The translations under genes and the position numbers were made by a program. Under the pieces are notes generated by a model, which was given only the letters and a program-made list of their open reading frames with translations, did no database searches and was not told where the DNA came from. Shown here piece by piece: positions 1-14,300 of a DNA stretch of 64,000 bases. Within the stretch, counting starts at the first letter, position 1. Each line of letters starts with the position of its first letter. Origin of the DNA: Gammaproteobacteria bacterium. GTDB taxonomy: Bacteria; Pseudomonadota; Gammaproteobacteria; GRL18. The DNA lies in assembly GCA_016744995.1 (NCBI GenBank), contig JADGDG010000017.1, forward strand, positions 21,704 through 85,703, written 5' to 3'.

Positions 1-2180
1 TGTTTTAGTAAGCAGCCAATATTCAAATGCTTCTGCGCTTTAGAATCATCAGGAATAAGGGAATAAGCTGCCTGCTGGATACGATCATGGGCAAAACGAT
101 ATTGTATCTTCAGTGCACCAATTGCTTGTTCACTGTCTGGATAAGAACCCAAATCAGTTGCCAGATTATAAGCTTTTCCTAAAGGAAGAAGCACATTTTC
201 CTGAACGGCTTTCAGGCAATATTCAGCACATTGGCTGGTATTAATTTTTGCAACCAGAGCCAGATTGTTCAAATCAAACTGATGGCCAAAAAGTGATGCC
301 AAAGTTATGACATTAAGTACGTCAGGATCCAGTCGACGCAACCGGGCTGCCATAAAATCAACCACGTCAGCACTGGCTGCCAATTGCTGAACAGAATCCA
401 GCTCATAGATCCAGTGTTCCACTGAATAGTCATAACTCAACAGCTCTTCATCGGCAGCCTGCTGAAGAAACTGATGGATAAAAAATGGATTACCTCGGGT
501 TTTTTGATACACTGTCGCTGTGAGGGGCTGTGCGTAGTCTTTTGAGCAATGACAGGCATCCACCACCAGCTCATTCAAATCATCTTCATTTAAAGGCATC
601 AAAGCCAGAGAATGCATTGGTAATCCACTCTGCCTGAGCTTGTCCAGAGCATGATGCAAGGGATGTTCCGGAGGTGTCTCATTATCCCGCCAGGCACCAA
701 TAAATAATAGGGACTGATGCATCCTGTCCCACTGTGGATCAGGCTGACAATCCAGAATGACGGATAATAACTGTAAGGTGGCAGAATCAATCCATTGCAG
801 ATCATCCAGAAATAAAATCAGCGGATGTTCCCGAGTGGTGAATACCTGTATAAATTGCTGCATTAAATGATAAAAACGATAGCGGGATGCAGCACCCTGT
901 AAATCCTCAACAGCTGGCTGCTTATCAAGCAATTGCTCCAGCTCCGGTATCAGCTCAATCACTACTGCTCCCTGCTGACCCAGAGCCTGCAGGATCAGAG
1001 TTTTCCATATCTGTTTTTGTACCTCATTCTCATCAAGTAGTTGCTCAACCAGACCGCCTAAAGCCTGACTCAGAGCTGAAAATGGAGTATCACGTTTGAA
1101 CTGTTCAAATTTCCCTTTAATAAAATAACCACGACTGAGAGTCATGGGATTATGCACTTCATTCACCAGTGCCGTTTTACCGACACCGGACAAGCCACTG
1201 ATTAAAACTGCTTCCATTTGACCGTCACAGACTCGTTCAAATGAGCTATTGAGTGTATTAATCTCATTAAAACGGCCATAGAGTTTTTCACTTAATTTAA
1301 AATGCCTGGCAATATCAGCCTGCCCAAGGGTAAAAGGAGTAATTTCTCCACTGTCTCTTAAAGATTGTTGGCAAGACTGTATGTCTGCTAATAAGCCTGT
1401 ACCACTCTGGTAGCGGTCTTCAGCATTTTTTGCCATCAACTTTTGCACCAGATCATTGATAACTGGAGGAATATCTGGACAGATATGCATCATAGCTTCT
1501 GGCTTCCGAGCCAGATGACAATGCACCAGTTCCATGGCATCAGTTGAGTAAAAAGGTAATTGTCCCGTCAGGAGTTCATAAAAAGTAATACCTAATGAGT
1601 AAAAATCAGTACGATAATCAACACACCGATTCATACGCCCGGTTTGTTCCGGGGAAAGGTAACTAAGAGTGCCTGATAAGGCTTCTGGATTTTGCAGACT
1701 TTGATTTTCAATGTCTAATTGAGAGGCAATACTAAAATCAATTAAAGCAACTTGTTTAGTCTCTGGATGAATGACAATATTGCCGGGTTTAATATCTTTA
1801 TGAGTGATCCCTTGCTGGTGTAATTGCTCCAGAATTTGTGCAATTTTTCCAGCAATATCCAAAAAGTCAACAATGCTCAGGGGCAGACCACGGCAATAAT
1901 TTTTTAAGTCAAGCGACTGATTATCCGGCATGACCAGAGCCAGTTTCTCCTGCCAGGATTCCAGGGCCAACGGCGATACTACACCCTCTAAATGTATATT
2001 TTTAAGTATATTATATTGATGGCGGAAATTTAATAACTCAGTGTGACTGGGCAGAGAGCGTTTGAGTAATTTAATAATTACCGGCTGTTGATCACTTTGC
2101 CGCATGCCTCGGTAAACCAGGCTCTTTGTGCCTTCATAAAGCACTTCACTGATATCATATCCATACAATTTGGGAAACAT
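1..2180 (-). CDS. Ser/Thr protein kinase-AAA ATPase signalling protein, N-terminal part (runs off window)
   Basis: My translation of the minus strand from the ATG at 2180 stays open to base 1, so the protein continues past the window. Residues about 1-265 are a eukaryotic-type protein kinase: HRD-like HKDIKPGN catalytic loop, DFS in place of DFG, and SPEQTGR in the activation segment. From about residue 290 a predicted AAA/STAND ATPase follows, with the P-loop GLSGVGKTAL and a Walker B-like LILFLDDLQW. This matches the family of giant trifunctional kinase/ATPase/GAF/histidine kinase proteins, of which only the first two parts can be seen. It lies 193 bp downstream of the megasynthase on the same strand, so co-transcription is possible. 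The substrate is unknown. The family call is firm; the full length and any C-terminal kinase are inferred. Confidence 0.85.
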   Translation of the reverse strand, partial: MFPKLYGYDISEVLYEGTKSLVYRGMRQSDQQPVIIKLLKRSLPSHTELLNFRHQYNILKNIHLEGVVSPLALESWQEKLALVMPDNQSLDLKNYCRGLPLSIVDFLDIAGKIAQILEQLHQQGITHKDIKPGNIVIHPETKQVALIDFSIASQLDIENQSLQNPEALSGTLSYLSPEQTGRMNRCVDYRTDFYSLGITFYELLTGQLPFYSTDAMELVHCHLARKPEAMMHICPDIPPVINDLVQKLMAKNAEDRYQSGTGLLADIQSCQQSLRDSGEITPFTLGQADIARHFKLSEKLYGRFNEINTLNSSFERVCDGQMEAVLISGLSGVGKTALVNEVHNPMTLSRGYFIKGKFEQFKRDTPFSALSQALGGLVEQLLDENEVQKQIWKTLILQALGQQGAVVIELIPELEQLLDKQPAVEDLQGAASRYRFYHLMQQFIQVFTTREHPLILFLDDLQWIDSATLQLLSVILDCQPDPQWDRMHQSLLFIGAWRDNETPPEHPLHHALDKLRQSGLPMHSLALMPLNEDDLNELVVDACHCSKDYAQPLTATVYQKTRGNPFFIHQFLQQAADEELLSYDYSVEHWIYELDSVQQLAASADVVDFMAARLRRLDPDVLNVITLASLFGHQFDLNNLALVAKINTSQCAEYCLKAVQENVLLPLGKAYNLATDLGSYPDSEQAIGALKIQYRFAHDRIQQAAYSLIPDDSKAQKHLNIGCLLK

Positions 2181-2373
2181 ATTTTCTGTCAAATTTTCTA
2201 TCCTGGGAGTAATTACTTTAATAATTTCCAGACATGCGTCTTATAGTCACATCTAGATATAAATAAGTATCACTATCAATACACATAAAGCACAAAAAAA
2301 TACTAAGAGTCATTGATCCTTAACTATAGTCAATCATTGATAAGTGTTCAACACAAAAACTTATTTTCCAGGT

Positions 2374-5300
2374 TTAAAGCTTAATCATTATTTTATTAAG
2401 ATGACTGGCAATAACATTGACATTAGGCTGCTCCATAATACTGATATGATCACCTTTCACCGCAACCACATTAATTTTATTTTTCACCAATTCACGCCAG
2501 CCTACATCAGGCTCAGCTGGATTAAACCGGTCTCTGCTTTGAGCCAGGAAATAACAGATATTACCATTGTATGGTTCTGGTTCATAAGCAAACATGGCTT
2601 GCAGATTTACCTTAAATACCTGAAGGTAATGGCTTAATTGTTCTCTTGTTGTTTCAGGTAATAATCGGCTTGCAGTCTTACCATGATTAAGAAAGAATTC
2701 TAATTGTTCCTTTTCACTCATAAGCTCCAGCTCTTTCCTGGAAACAGATAGTTTTTCATCCCCCATATTCATTAAATAAAGCATAATATCAATATTATTA
2801 TCCATTGCTGGCGGCAATTTGCCTGAAGAAGGTGTATCCATCATAGCCAGCAATGCAATATCCTCATCCTGCCCCTGCAGTAGTTGTGCAATTTCAAAAG
2901 CAATCATACCACCAAACGAAGCACCGCCAAGGAGATAAGGCCCCCTGGGCTGGATACTTCTGATAGCTGATAAATATTGCTCAGCCATTTCTTCTACCGT
3001 AGTCAGAGCTTGATGCTTACCATCAACACCCTGTGCCTGTATACCATAAACGGGTCGTTCCATGTCTAATGCCTGAGCTAAATCTCGATAATAATAAACG
3101 TGTCCACCTATTGGATGAATTAAAAAAAACGGATACTTGCCTTTCATTCCTTTTTGGAGCATCACTAATACATTAGCTGCCGATTCATCGGTAGCTAATG
3201 AATCTTTTTGTCTGGCAGTCTCTATGAACGCAGACAATTGAGCAACTGATGGTGCAGTTAATATAGTATTTGAACTCAGTCCTGCATCAGGAAACTTTTC
3301 TATTAAGCGTGCAGCAGCCTGCGTTGCTACTAAAGAATCACCACCCAACTCAAAGAAATCATCATGAATTCCAATAGGATCAATTCCTAAAACAGACTGC
3401 CATAAATCAATAATAACTTGTTGAGTCGCATTCTCTGAAGCAACATAGGCTGCACTCATATTATTCTTTATATGAGTAACCGATTGCTTAGGTTTATGGT
3501 CTGGTATTGGTTCCAGACTTTGCTTTATGCGCTGTTGCAGATCAACAGTGGAAACCAGCACCTGAGCATATGAGGAAGAGACTACTCGCTTAAATACTTC
3601 AATACCCTCTTCAGGTGTCAGACCTTCTTCCTGAGCCTCAACAATTGCACCGCTATTCACAGCCATGCCTACCTGTTTCCATCCATCCCAGTCAATAGAA
3701 AATAGTGGCAAGCCTTGCTTGTGACATGATTCAGCATAATAATCCTGAAAGGCATTAACCGCACAATAATCAACCTGTCCAAAATGTGTCAGGGCAGAAG
3801 TGAGAGATGAACATAACACCATAAAGTCTAAAGTCACGTCCTGAACCAACTGATCCAAAACCAAAGTACCCTGCAGTTTAGGGGCAAAGACATTTTCAAC
3901 CATCTTACGAGTTTTCAGTTGAATGACACCACCACCAGATACGCCAGCAGTATGAATAATCCCGTTGAGCTCACCAAAATGAGAATGAGTATTATCAAAA
4001 ACTTTAGTCATCTGTTGAAGGTTACTGATATCAGCTTGTAACAAGAGCAACTCACCACCAGACTCTTGGATCTCTTTAAGCTTATGTATCTTTTTGCATA
4101 TTACATCAGAAGCATCATGTTCATACAGCCAATCATCCCAATCATCAACTTGAGGAAATCTGGAACGAGAAATCAAAACCAGTTTTGCCTTCACGGTTCT
4201 GGCAAGGTACTGGGCAAAAGTTAATCCCATACCACCTAAGCCCCCCGTGATCAGGTAGACACCATGCATTTTTATTGGTAATAAATTATTCTGTTCTTCT
4301 GACACTGATTGTTCGGACTTTGATCCTTGTAATTCCAATAGCTCGGTGGGTTCATAACACTGTACCCACTTAAAGCGGCCGCGTATGGCAATAATATTTT
4401 CCTTATCATTAACACCTATACACTCTGATACAATAATACGACTTATTTTCATTAAATCATGATCGGCCTGTATATCAATATCAACACTTGAACTTGTGAG
4501 TCCGGGGTATTCCCTGGGAATTGTTTTACAAATGCCAAGCAAGGTCGCTTTCTGAGGCAATAATAATTCATTACCTGTAACCGATTGTAAATTATTTGAT
4601 ATGATACTAAGATGAATCTTGTCTATAACATTGAACTCTCCAATAGCCTGAGCCAGGAACATTAATGCATAAAAATAGATATTCTGTTCCTGAATTATAT
4701 TTAGTGCATCAAATTTACTATAGCCAGTAGCATTATCTGTCACTGCCCAGCAATAAATAATTTTTTCAGGAATTTTATTCTGCTTTACTAGCAATTCAAA
4801 TAATTTTTCAAAATCCTGTTTTAAATTAGGATTAATGGCATAACCTCTGTCAGTTTCTGAAAAACATTCTGATTTTGAGATTAACAAAATTGCCTGTTGA
4901 GATTGCTTCAGTTCCTGAACAATAGTTTCACTCAAGCCACAGTCATCAACAAAAATCAGCCAGTTTTGTTTTTTCTGTGCCAATGCTTCATTAACGATAA
5001 CAGACTCAGTCCGTTTCCATGATGGCGTATAAAACCAGTCTTTTATCTCTGGTTTTTTATACAATTCATTAAATTGCATAGCTTGTTCATTTTTATCAGG
5101 TGCCTCCACCCAATAACGTTTGCGCTCAAAGGGATAAGTTGGTATAGCAACCCGATAACGCTGCTCCTGTTTATAAAAACCCGCCCAGTCTGGTATCACT
5201 CCGGCAATCCAGAGTTTTCCCAGTGTTGACATGAGATAAGCATTATCATTCCGGTTTTCTTTGGGATGCCTCAACGTATTATAAATCAGTGCTGCAGGAT

Positions 5301-8300
5301 TTTTGTCCCTATGACCTCTGGCAAAACTACTCAGGGTATTACCGGGCCCTACTTCCAGCACAATACATTCTGATGTTTGATAAATCTGGCTTAACACATC
5401 AGAAAACCTCACAGTCTCTCTTATCTGGCTAGTCCAGTAAGCTCGATCCATGCTCTGAACAGCTTTACCATTAGTGCTTGAAATTAAAGGAATTACTGGC
5501 GTTTGAAACTCAATATCTTCTAAGGCTTCATAAAATTCAGTTAATATTGGTTCCATCATAGCTGAATGATAAGCATGTGAAGTATGCAGCATTCTTGCCT
5601 CAATACCTGCTGCTTGTAATGTCAATTGTAAAGACAGGATATGTTCATCCATTCCAGATACAACACAGCGATCCGGACCATTGATCGCAGCCAGATCCAG
5701 TTCAGGCTCTAAGTAGGATTTAATTTGTTCTTCACTCAGCGGAACTGCCAACATACTGCCAGCAGGCATAGATTGCATTAATCTGGCACGAACTGACACT
5801 ATATTTACAGCATCTTCAAGTGATATTACTCCTGACACACAGGCTGCGGTATATTCGCCCAGACTATGTCCTGCCAGTTTACCGGGGATAATTCCCCAGT
5901 TGATTAAAAGTTTTGCCAAAGCATACTCAATAGAAAATAATACTGGCTGAGCCATATCAGTCTGGCTCAGGCGTTCTGTATAACTTTCATAGTAAGATTC
6001 ATTTTCCGTATAAAGAAGTTCTCGAATATCCTGCTCCAGCAGTGGCAGCAGTAATTCAGCACAATGATCCAGATGTTTACGAAACACAGCTTCACTACGA
6101 TAGAGATCTCTCCCCATATGCAAATATTGACTTCCCTGACCGGGAAAGACAAAAACAATCTCTGGTATTCTTTCTGATTGCACTTCCCCCTTAAAATTAA
6201 TTTGCTCATCAGTTTGGGTGCTGGTCACTGACAAGGCACTAATCGCATCAGCTTGATTTCGGCAGATCATAACCTGCCGATATTGATATGCATGTCGACC
6301 CACCTGTCCTGTATAGGCAACATCAGCGGGATTCTGCTCAGAGTGATTTTGCAGATGTGTTATCAGGTTCTGTTGCATCATAGCTAAGGCTGTTGATGTT
6401 TTGGCCGAACTGACAAACATCAGCCAGTCACGCCCTTTATCTGAAGCTTCTTTTTCTGGTGCTTCCTCAAGTATCACATGTGCATTAGTTCCACCCATAC
6501 CAAAGGAGCTGACAGCTGCTCGTCTGGGAGTAGCACTTTTTTTCCACTCCCGCAGTTTAGTATTGACATAAAAAGGGCTGTTAGCAAAATCAATCTGAGG
6601 ATTAGCATGGCTATAATGTAATGAAGGTGGTATTTGTTTATGATGCAGAGCACAGATAGTTTTGATTAGACCAGTAACACCTGCTGCAGCATCACAATGT
6701 CCCACATTGCTTTTCACTGAACCAACAGCACAATAGCCTTTTTTGTTTTCTTCAACATTAGCATACCAGGCTTTAGTTAAAGCTCTGATCTCAATTGGAT
6801 CACCCAAAGGTGTTGCAGTACCATGAGCCTCAACATAAGAGATAGATTCAGAGGAAATATTGGCCGTTTGCAGTGCCTCACTGATAACCCGGATCTGACC
6901 ATCCAGACCTGATGCAGTAAAGCCAACTTTCTGATCACCATCATTATTAAACGCAGCACCTCGAATAGTGGCATAAATGGTATCACCATCATGTACAGCG
7001 TCTTCAAGGCGTTTGAGCAAAACGACACCAACAGCATTTCCGGGTACCGTCCCTTGGGCAGCAGAATCAAAGGTTCGACAGTGACCATCAGGCGAAAGTA
7101 TCATACCCTCTTCATATTGGTAGCCACTTTTTGCCGGTAGTGTAATCGCACTGCCACCCGCCACAATTAAATCAGCCTGATAATTAATTAATGCCTGGTA
7201 TCCCATAACCGATGGCACCAAAGAAGTAGAACAGGCACTTTGAATGGTGGCTGCAGATCCCTTTAGATTGAGTTTATAAGCAACCCGGGTACATAAAAAA
7301 TCACTGCTATTATTCAGACTAAGCTGATAGTCACCAATAACATCCTGACCAAAATGACTAAATTGCAGATTTTTTTGATAATAAGTATTACTGGAGCCAA
7401 CACCACCCATAATACCTACAGTGCCTGGATAATTCTTAGGGTCGTAACCTGCATGTTCAAAGGCTTCCCAGGTCGATTCCAGAAACAGTCTATGCTGAGG
7501 ATCGGTGATTTTCGCTTCTTTAGGGGTAAAGTTGAAAAAATCAGCATCAAATTTTTCAATGTCATTCAGAACCCCTTTAGAGCGCAGGTATTTCGGATTA
7601 TCTAATAAGGCCTTGTCCACACCTTCTGTCAGTAATTCTTCCTTAGTAAATTTCTGAATTAATTCTTCACCATCTTTTATTTTATTCCAGAATTCTCCCA
7701 CACTGCCGGCATTGGGGAAACGCCCTGACATACCAATAACTGCAATAGCTTCTGTCTGCTGTTTATTGACCCGAACGGGCATTTTTTGCTGTAACAACTG
7801 ACTTTGAGCTGAGTCTGCAGAGCCCCGGGTTAAGTATTGCGTTAATTGTGCAATAGTCGGAAATTCAAATAGATCAATGAGTGATATTTTCTGGCTGAGT
7901 TGTTTTTCCAGTGCTTTATGGATATGCACCATACCCAGAGAAGTGGCACCCAGCTCATCAAAAAAATGGCTATGAATTCCAACTTGTAATACATGTAGTT
8001 TTTCTGAAATGATCTGAATAATAATAGTTTCTGTCTTAGTATAATCACCATTATCTGCCATTTCTGGCACCATTTTTGTAAGCTCAGGTAAAATATTGTC
8101 ATCGGCCTGACTGAGCTTTAAATCAGCAAGCTGTTTATAGTCCAGCTTGCCATTAGGCGTCAGAGGAATTTTCTCAATAATACTGATACTGGATGGTACC
8201 ATGTGAGGAGGTAATGTTCTTTTCAACCAGATTTTGAGCACCTGCCCCAGATCATTACTATCTTCTGTTTTATTTTCATTCTGTGTAACAAAAGCTTCCA

Positions 8301-11300
8301 GGTATGGGTTTTGCAGATCACTTTTATTCACATGGATAAAAGCTTCTTTTACCATCGGGTGTTCTCGTAAACAATTTTCAATCTCCCCTGGCTCTACCCG
8401 AAATCCTCGAATTTTAATCTGTTGATCAATTCGTCCCAGATATTCAATATTCCCATCGGCTAAGTATCGTCCCAGATCACCGGAACAATACATTCTGGCA
8501 TCAGTTTCTGAACTAAAAGGATCTGTAATAAATCGTTCGGCCGTAAGCTCAGAGCGATTTAAATAACCTCTTGCAACGCCAATACCACCAATATGGAGCT
8601 CCCCTGGAATGCCAATCGGTACCGGCTGTCCTGATTTATCTAATAAATACACCTGGGTATTAACAATAGCCTTACCAATGGGAGGTGTCTTTTTTTCATT
8701 ATTATATAAATATGCAGTTGCACAAACAGTAGTTTCTGTAGGACCATAGGCATTTATTAAGCGTCTGTTTTTTGACCATAATTCAATTAATTCAATATTT
8801 GCTGCTTCACCTGCAACAACTATTGTTTTTAAATCAGGTAAAAAATCATCTTCTACTGGTAAAGTTGTAAGTACCGACGGCGGTATTGTAGCAAGACTAA
8901 TGCGTTCTTTTTTCAGCAATCTTAGTAAAGGGGGGCCAAATAAAAGAGCGCCTTGATCCACCATAACAAGACTTGCTCCAGCAACAAGGGTGATGACTAT
9001 TTCTGATATTGAAGCATCAAAGTTCAATGAAGAAAATTGCAAAACCTTATCCGCAGCAGTGACTTCAAAGATCTCTATCTGAGCATAAGCAAGGTTGCTC
9101 AAGCCTCTATGTTCAACCAACACCCCCTTAGGGTTCCCCGTAGAGCCGGAAGTAAATATAATATAAGCCAGATTATTGCCTGATATTTTCAGCTTAAGAT
9201 CATTACTGCTGTGTTTTTCAATTGTTTGCCATTGACTGTCAATGCAGATCATATTAGCTTTATTTTCAGGTAATTTATCTTTAAGTGATCCCTGTGTCAG
9301 GATGATATTTAAAGCCGAATCATCCAGAATAAAATTCAGTCGATTTACCGGATAAGCCGGATCAAGCGGCACATAGGCTCCACCTGCTTTAAAAATTGCC
9401 AGTAGTGCAATTATCATTTCCACAGATCGCTCAATACATATTCCCACCAGAGATTCTTTTTTCACACCCTGATCAAGGAGATAACGGGCTAATTGGTTGG
9501 CCTTCTGGTTCAGCTGACTATAGCTCAGACGTTGTTGCTCAAAAATTACAGCGGTAGAGAGTGGCTTATCTCTGGCGACTTGCTCCACTAATTCATGGAT
9601 ACATAGATGTTTTTCAGATAGTTTTTTTAATAATGCTTTATCAACATTAGCTCCTCCAGCAAATAATCGCTGTTGTTCTTCCTGTGTCATTAAAGGAATT
9701 TCACTGACGGGTTGTTGTGGATTCTTACTAATAGCATCAAGTATTATCTGATAATGATCAAACATTCGCTCAATGGAACTGAGATCAAATAAGTTCCGAT
9801 TAAATTCAGTTTCTATTCTCAAGCCGCCATTAACTTCATAAACATTGACTTCAATATCCATTTTCACCAGACCACTTTCTACTTCATAGGGTGAAAATGT
9901 AATACCCGGCATATCAGTCACCGGTGTTGGTGAGTTTTGCATAACAAAAACTACCTGAGCCAGCGGATTTTGCCCCGTTTCCCGTTGCGGCTGCAAGGCA
10001 TCAACCAGATAACCAAAAGGCAAATCCTGATGTTCATAAGCATCCAGTGCAGTTTTCTTAATGCGCTGCAGGACCGTTATAAAATCAGGACTGCCCGATA
10101 AATCACCTCGCATTACCAGTGTATTAGTAAAAAAGCCTATTAAAGGTTCAATCTCTCTGCGATTTCTATTGGCAATTCCGGTTCCAATGGCAATATCATC
10201 CTGCCCGGTATAACGAGCACAAAGGATCATAAAGGCTGACATCAAAACCATAAACAAACTGGCTTCCTGTTGTTGACTCAGCTTGAGCAAAATTGAAATA
10301 GTCTCTGGGGTAATGAAGCAAGTGTGCCGCTGCCCCTGATTCAGGGTATTTTTACTACGCGGCTGGTCAGAGAGCAGATTCAACACCGGCAAGTCTGCCA
10401 GTTGTCTTGTCCAGTAATCCATCTGCCGCTGCAGTCGCTCACCACTGAGCCAGTCTCTTTGCCAGACAGCAAAGTCAGAATATTGAATATCCAGTGGCAA
10501 GAGCGGTATGCTTAGTTCTGATTTTTCAGCTTTATATAAACTGCTGAGTTCATGGAAAAATACCCCCATAGACCAGCCGTCAGCCACAATATGGTGCATT
10601 ACGATAAACATAACATAGTGCTCATCGGACAGACGATAAAGTTTTACTCTGATTAATGGTAAACGTGTAATATCAAATGCTTTCAGTGTTTGTTTCTGGA
10701 TCATTTTTTTCAGGCGTTTTTGTTGCTGTTCTGGGGTACCTGAAATATTGGTAACAGACAATGACAGATCCATATTTTCAATAATGTGCTGAACAGCCTG
10801 ATTATTTTGATAAGTAAAACGTGTTCGCAAAGGCTCATGACGCTTTATTAAATGATTAAAACTTTTAATAAGAGCAATAATATCCAGCTCACCATGGATA
10901 TGTACACTGACAGGGATATTATACTGAGGATCATCCGGGGCCAGTTGATAGAGAAACCATAAACGTTCCTGGCCAATGGATAAACGTGGTAAAACCTGTG
11001 GATCTCTGGCTAAGATCGGAATGGGCTGCTCCTGCTGCGCTTCTTTAGTGTCCAGAATTTCAGCAATTTTTGCAATATTTGGAAATTTAAAAATAGTTTG
11101 TACACTTAAGTCATAGTGAAAAATATCGCGGATCCTGGATATAAAAATCGTTGCCTGCAGGGAGTTTCCCCCTAATTTAAAAAAGTTATCATGGATACTG
11201 GGTTGACTAATTGCCAGTATGTCCTGCCACAGCCAGGCCAGTTGTTGTTCAGTTTTAGTACTGGCCTGAGCAAAAATCTGAGTATTGCTGCCATCAAAAG

Positions 11301-14300
11301 CATGCTGCCCTTTAAGTTGTTGATGATCCACTTCCCCTTTGTTATTGAGCGGCATCTGTTTCAACCGAAACAGCTTGCATTTACTACGTGTTTGAAAATA
11401 ATCCCTGACTATCATTGCCTTTATTATCTGATAAACTGACTGTTTTTGTTTCTGCTGATTAGTAAAATAGGCAGTAATTTCCTGAGTATTTGTGCCAGGC
11501 GCTTCAATTTGATGGCGAATATGAGCTGCTGTACCATTTAGCCCAATCAGTAAAAATTTTTGTTGATGCTGCAAGGCAACCAGAAAAGACAAAATACTTT
11601 GATGCTGACTCATTTCATAGTAGCCAGAATCCAAGGATAATGGGGCTCTTTGAGATTGCCCCATCACTGATTCATGCCAACGGCTCCAGGCAAAGCACAG
11701 ACTATTGATGCCCGGCTGCTGGTTTTGAAAATGAGAAAAACTATTCTGGAAAGCATTGGCTGATGCTTCAGCTCCAGACATTTGAGCACCAAAATGGCTG
11801 CTGACTGATGAAAAATGAATAAAAAGTTTCCTCTCAGCTTCTACACTGCCTTGCATTTCATGTGCAGCACGTTTAGAAAGTATTTGGTGCAAAACCCAGC
11901 CACCCATAACTTTAGTCCGCAATACCTGTCCCAATGAATCTCTGGTCTCATCCTTAAGTAATTTTTGTTGTTCACACCCGGCCAGATGAAGAATACCATC
12001 CAGCTCCCTGCCCCATTCCTGTTCTGCCTTCTGAACAATGTTTTCTATGCGTGCCTGGTTACACACATCAACTGAAAAATAGCGAGGATCGCCGGGGAAT
12101 TGTTGAAGAAACTGTATCGCTTCAAAGCGTTTTTTTATAGTCTCATTTTCATGTTCTGCACTCTGGATATCACTGAGATCAGTCCGTCCAATAATAATAA
12201 GACGCACACCATAACGTTCCAGCAACATTTGAGAGACAGCCAGACCAATATGCCCCAGACCACCGCTGATCAGATAAACCCCACCGTTCTTAAAAGGTAT
12301 ATGTTTCTTTGTAGAGCGTTGAAATTCAACCAGATTAAGACGCTTAACATAACGCTGTTCATGTCGATAAAGCACTTCCTGATCATGAGTGAATGTCCTG
12401 ATTTCTTGCAATAAATAATTTGTATTTTGTTTTTGTTCTGAAATGGAGTCCGCAAGACTCAAGTCAATATGACGACATTGCAGCCAGGGAATTTCATGAG
12501 GCAAAGTTTTTATCAAGCCAGTCAGACTGCCGCGAGTAAAACAAAGCTTATCTTTTTCATCAAGAGCCTGAGCATCACTGGTGATAATAAAAAGTTGTAC
12601 ACTCTGCTCATAACCATGATGGCAAATAATATTCTGGATCAGCAATAAAAAGTTACACATGACCCATTTTTGTGCATTTTCCAGCTCAGCCAATAAACTA
12701 ATTCCTTCACTGGTTTTATAATTCCATAAGTGCAGGATCTGATTGATATTAATGTGATGACTAACCAGACTGGTAAACAGCAGGTGATAGTGTTCACAAT
12801 TATTGGCTACAATACGATAATGATGTCGGTTTATCTGCTGATAGTCATCTCCCGCCTCTACTACAATACATTCGTGTTCATCACGTATTTCTTTCGCCAG
12901 TGAACGGCCCAGGCCCTGTTCATCCAGAAAAATCAAATAGGCGCCTTCAGAAAAACCTGTCTGTATTAATGCTGCCTGGCGAAGCCGCCACGTGGTTTTA
13001 AAAAACCAGTTGGGCAAAGTGTTCTGATTACGCTCATAACAATCAATTTCCTGCAGAACACCGGCATAATCACCAAGAAGCAAATGGTTTTTAAGTTTAG
13101 CTCGTTGGATTTTTCCACTGGTGGTTTTAGGAAATTCCAATTGTTTTAATGGCACTATAAATGATGGGCTAATCCCCAGTAACAGGGTGACCTGCATTTT
13201 AATCATTTCAAGCAGTTTTATGTTTCGGCTCAAATCCTGACGTATCGGCACAAAGAAAATGGCCAGTTTTTCTGTGCCTGATTCATCTTCCAGTCCTGCC
13301 GCAGCAACAAATGTGGGCATGACTCCGGCAATATCATTAACAACTGCCTCAATATCCGCACAATAATAATTAGCTCCGTAGACTACAATTAAATCTTTTT
13401 CACGACCGGTAATAGTCAGTTCACCATCCAGTAAAAAGCCCAAATCACCCGTGTCATACCAACCATCATCACTGAAAGCTTCCTGGTTGGCCTTATCATT
13501 ATCAATATAACCGGCCATAATAGTTTCACCAGTCAGTTGCACATGGCCTATTTTTCTTTCCTGCAGCAAGTTATTTTTTTTATCAACAATACGAATTTTT
13601 ATGCCCGGAGATGGTGGTCCCTGAACAATAAAAGATACCGTATCAGCACCTTCCTGTTCAACTTTCCTCAGATTGCCATTAAGAGAAATTTTTTCAATAT
13701 GATGAACATGACGATGTAATTCAAAATTATTACAAAAAGTTAATGCAGTTGCTGCTTCAGCCATTCCATAAGCGGGTTGGAGAGCATTCAAATTGAGTTG
13801 AAAATTTTGTGTCAGATAAATAAAGTCTCTGATTACTGGAAGTGTGACCTGTTCACCGGCATTGCAAAAGATCTTAACTGAGGAAAGATCCCAAACCTTA
13901 TGGGGATGATCCAACAGACAATCATTCACCCGTTTGTAGCCAAAGTTTGCGCACCAGGTATGTGTAACCTGATATTGCTCCAGATAATCCAGCCATAGTG
14001 CCGGATCATTAAGGATTAAATTGGCTGACACCTGAATCTGGCGAATACCCAGATAGACATCTCTGACGTGATACATGAGTAGTGGCCCCACATGATCCAT
14101 CGGCAGCCAGTTAAGACTAATATGTTGACTATGATATTGATTAACCTGTGTGGCAGCCTGAATGTGAGCGATAACCGCCTGGTGAGTTTCTGGAATACAT
14201 TTGGAGACACCGGTACTGCCTGATGACAATTGTAAAAAAGCAATTTCAGTTGGCTGGCTTTGATACCACTCAGTTGCAGGCTGATAACTATTGAGTTCTA

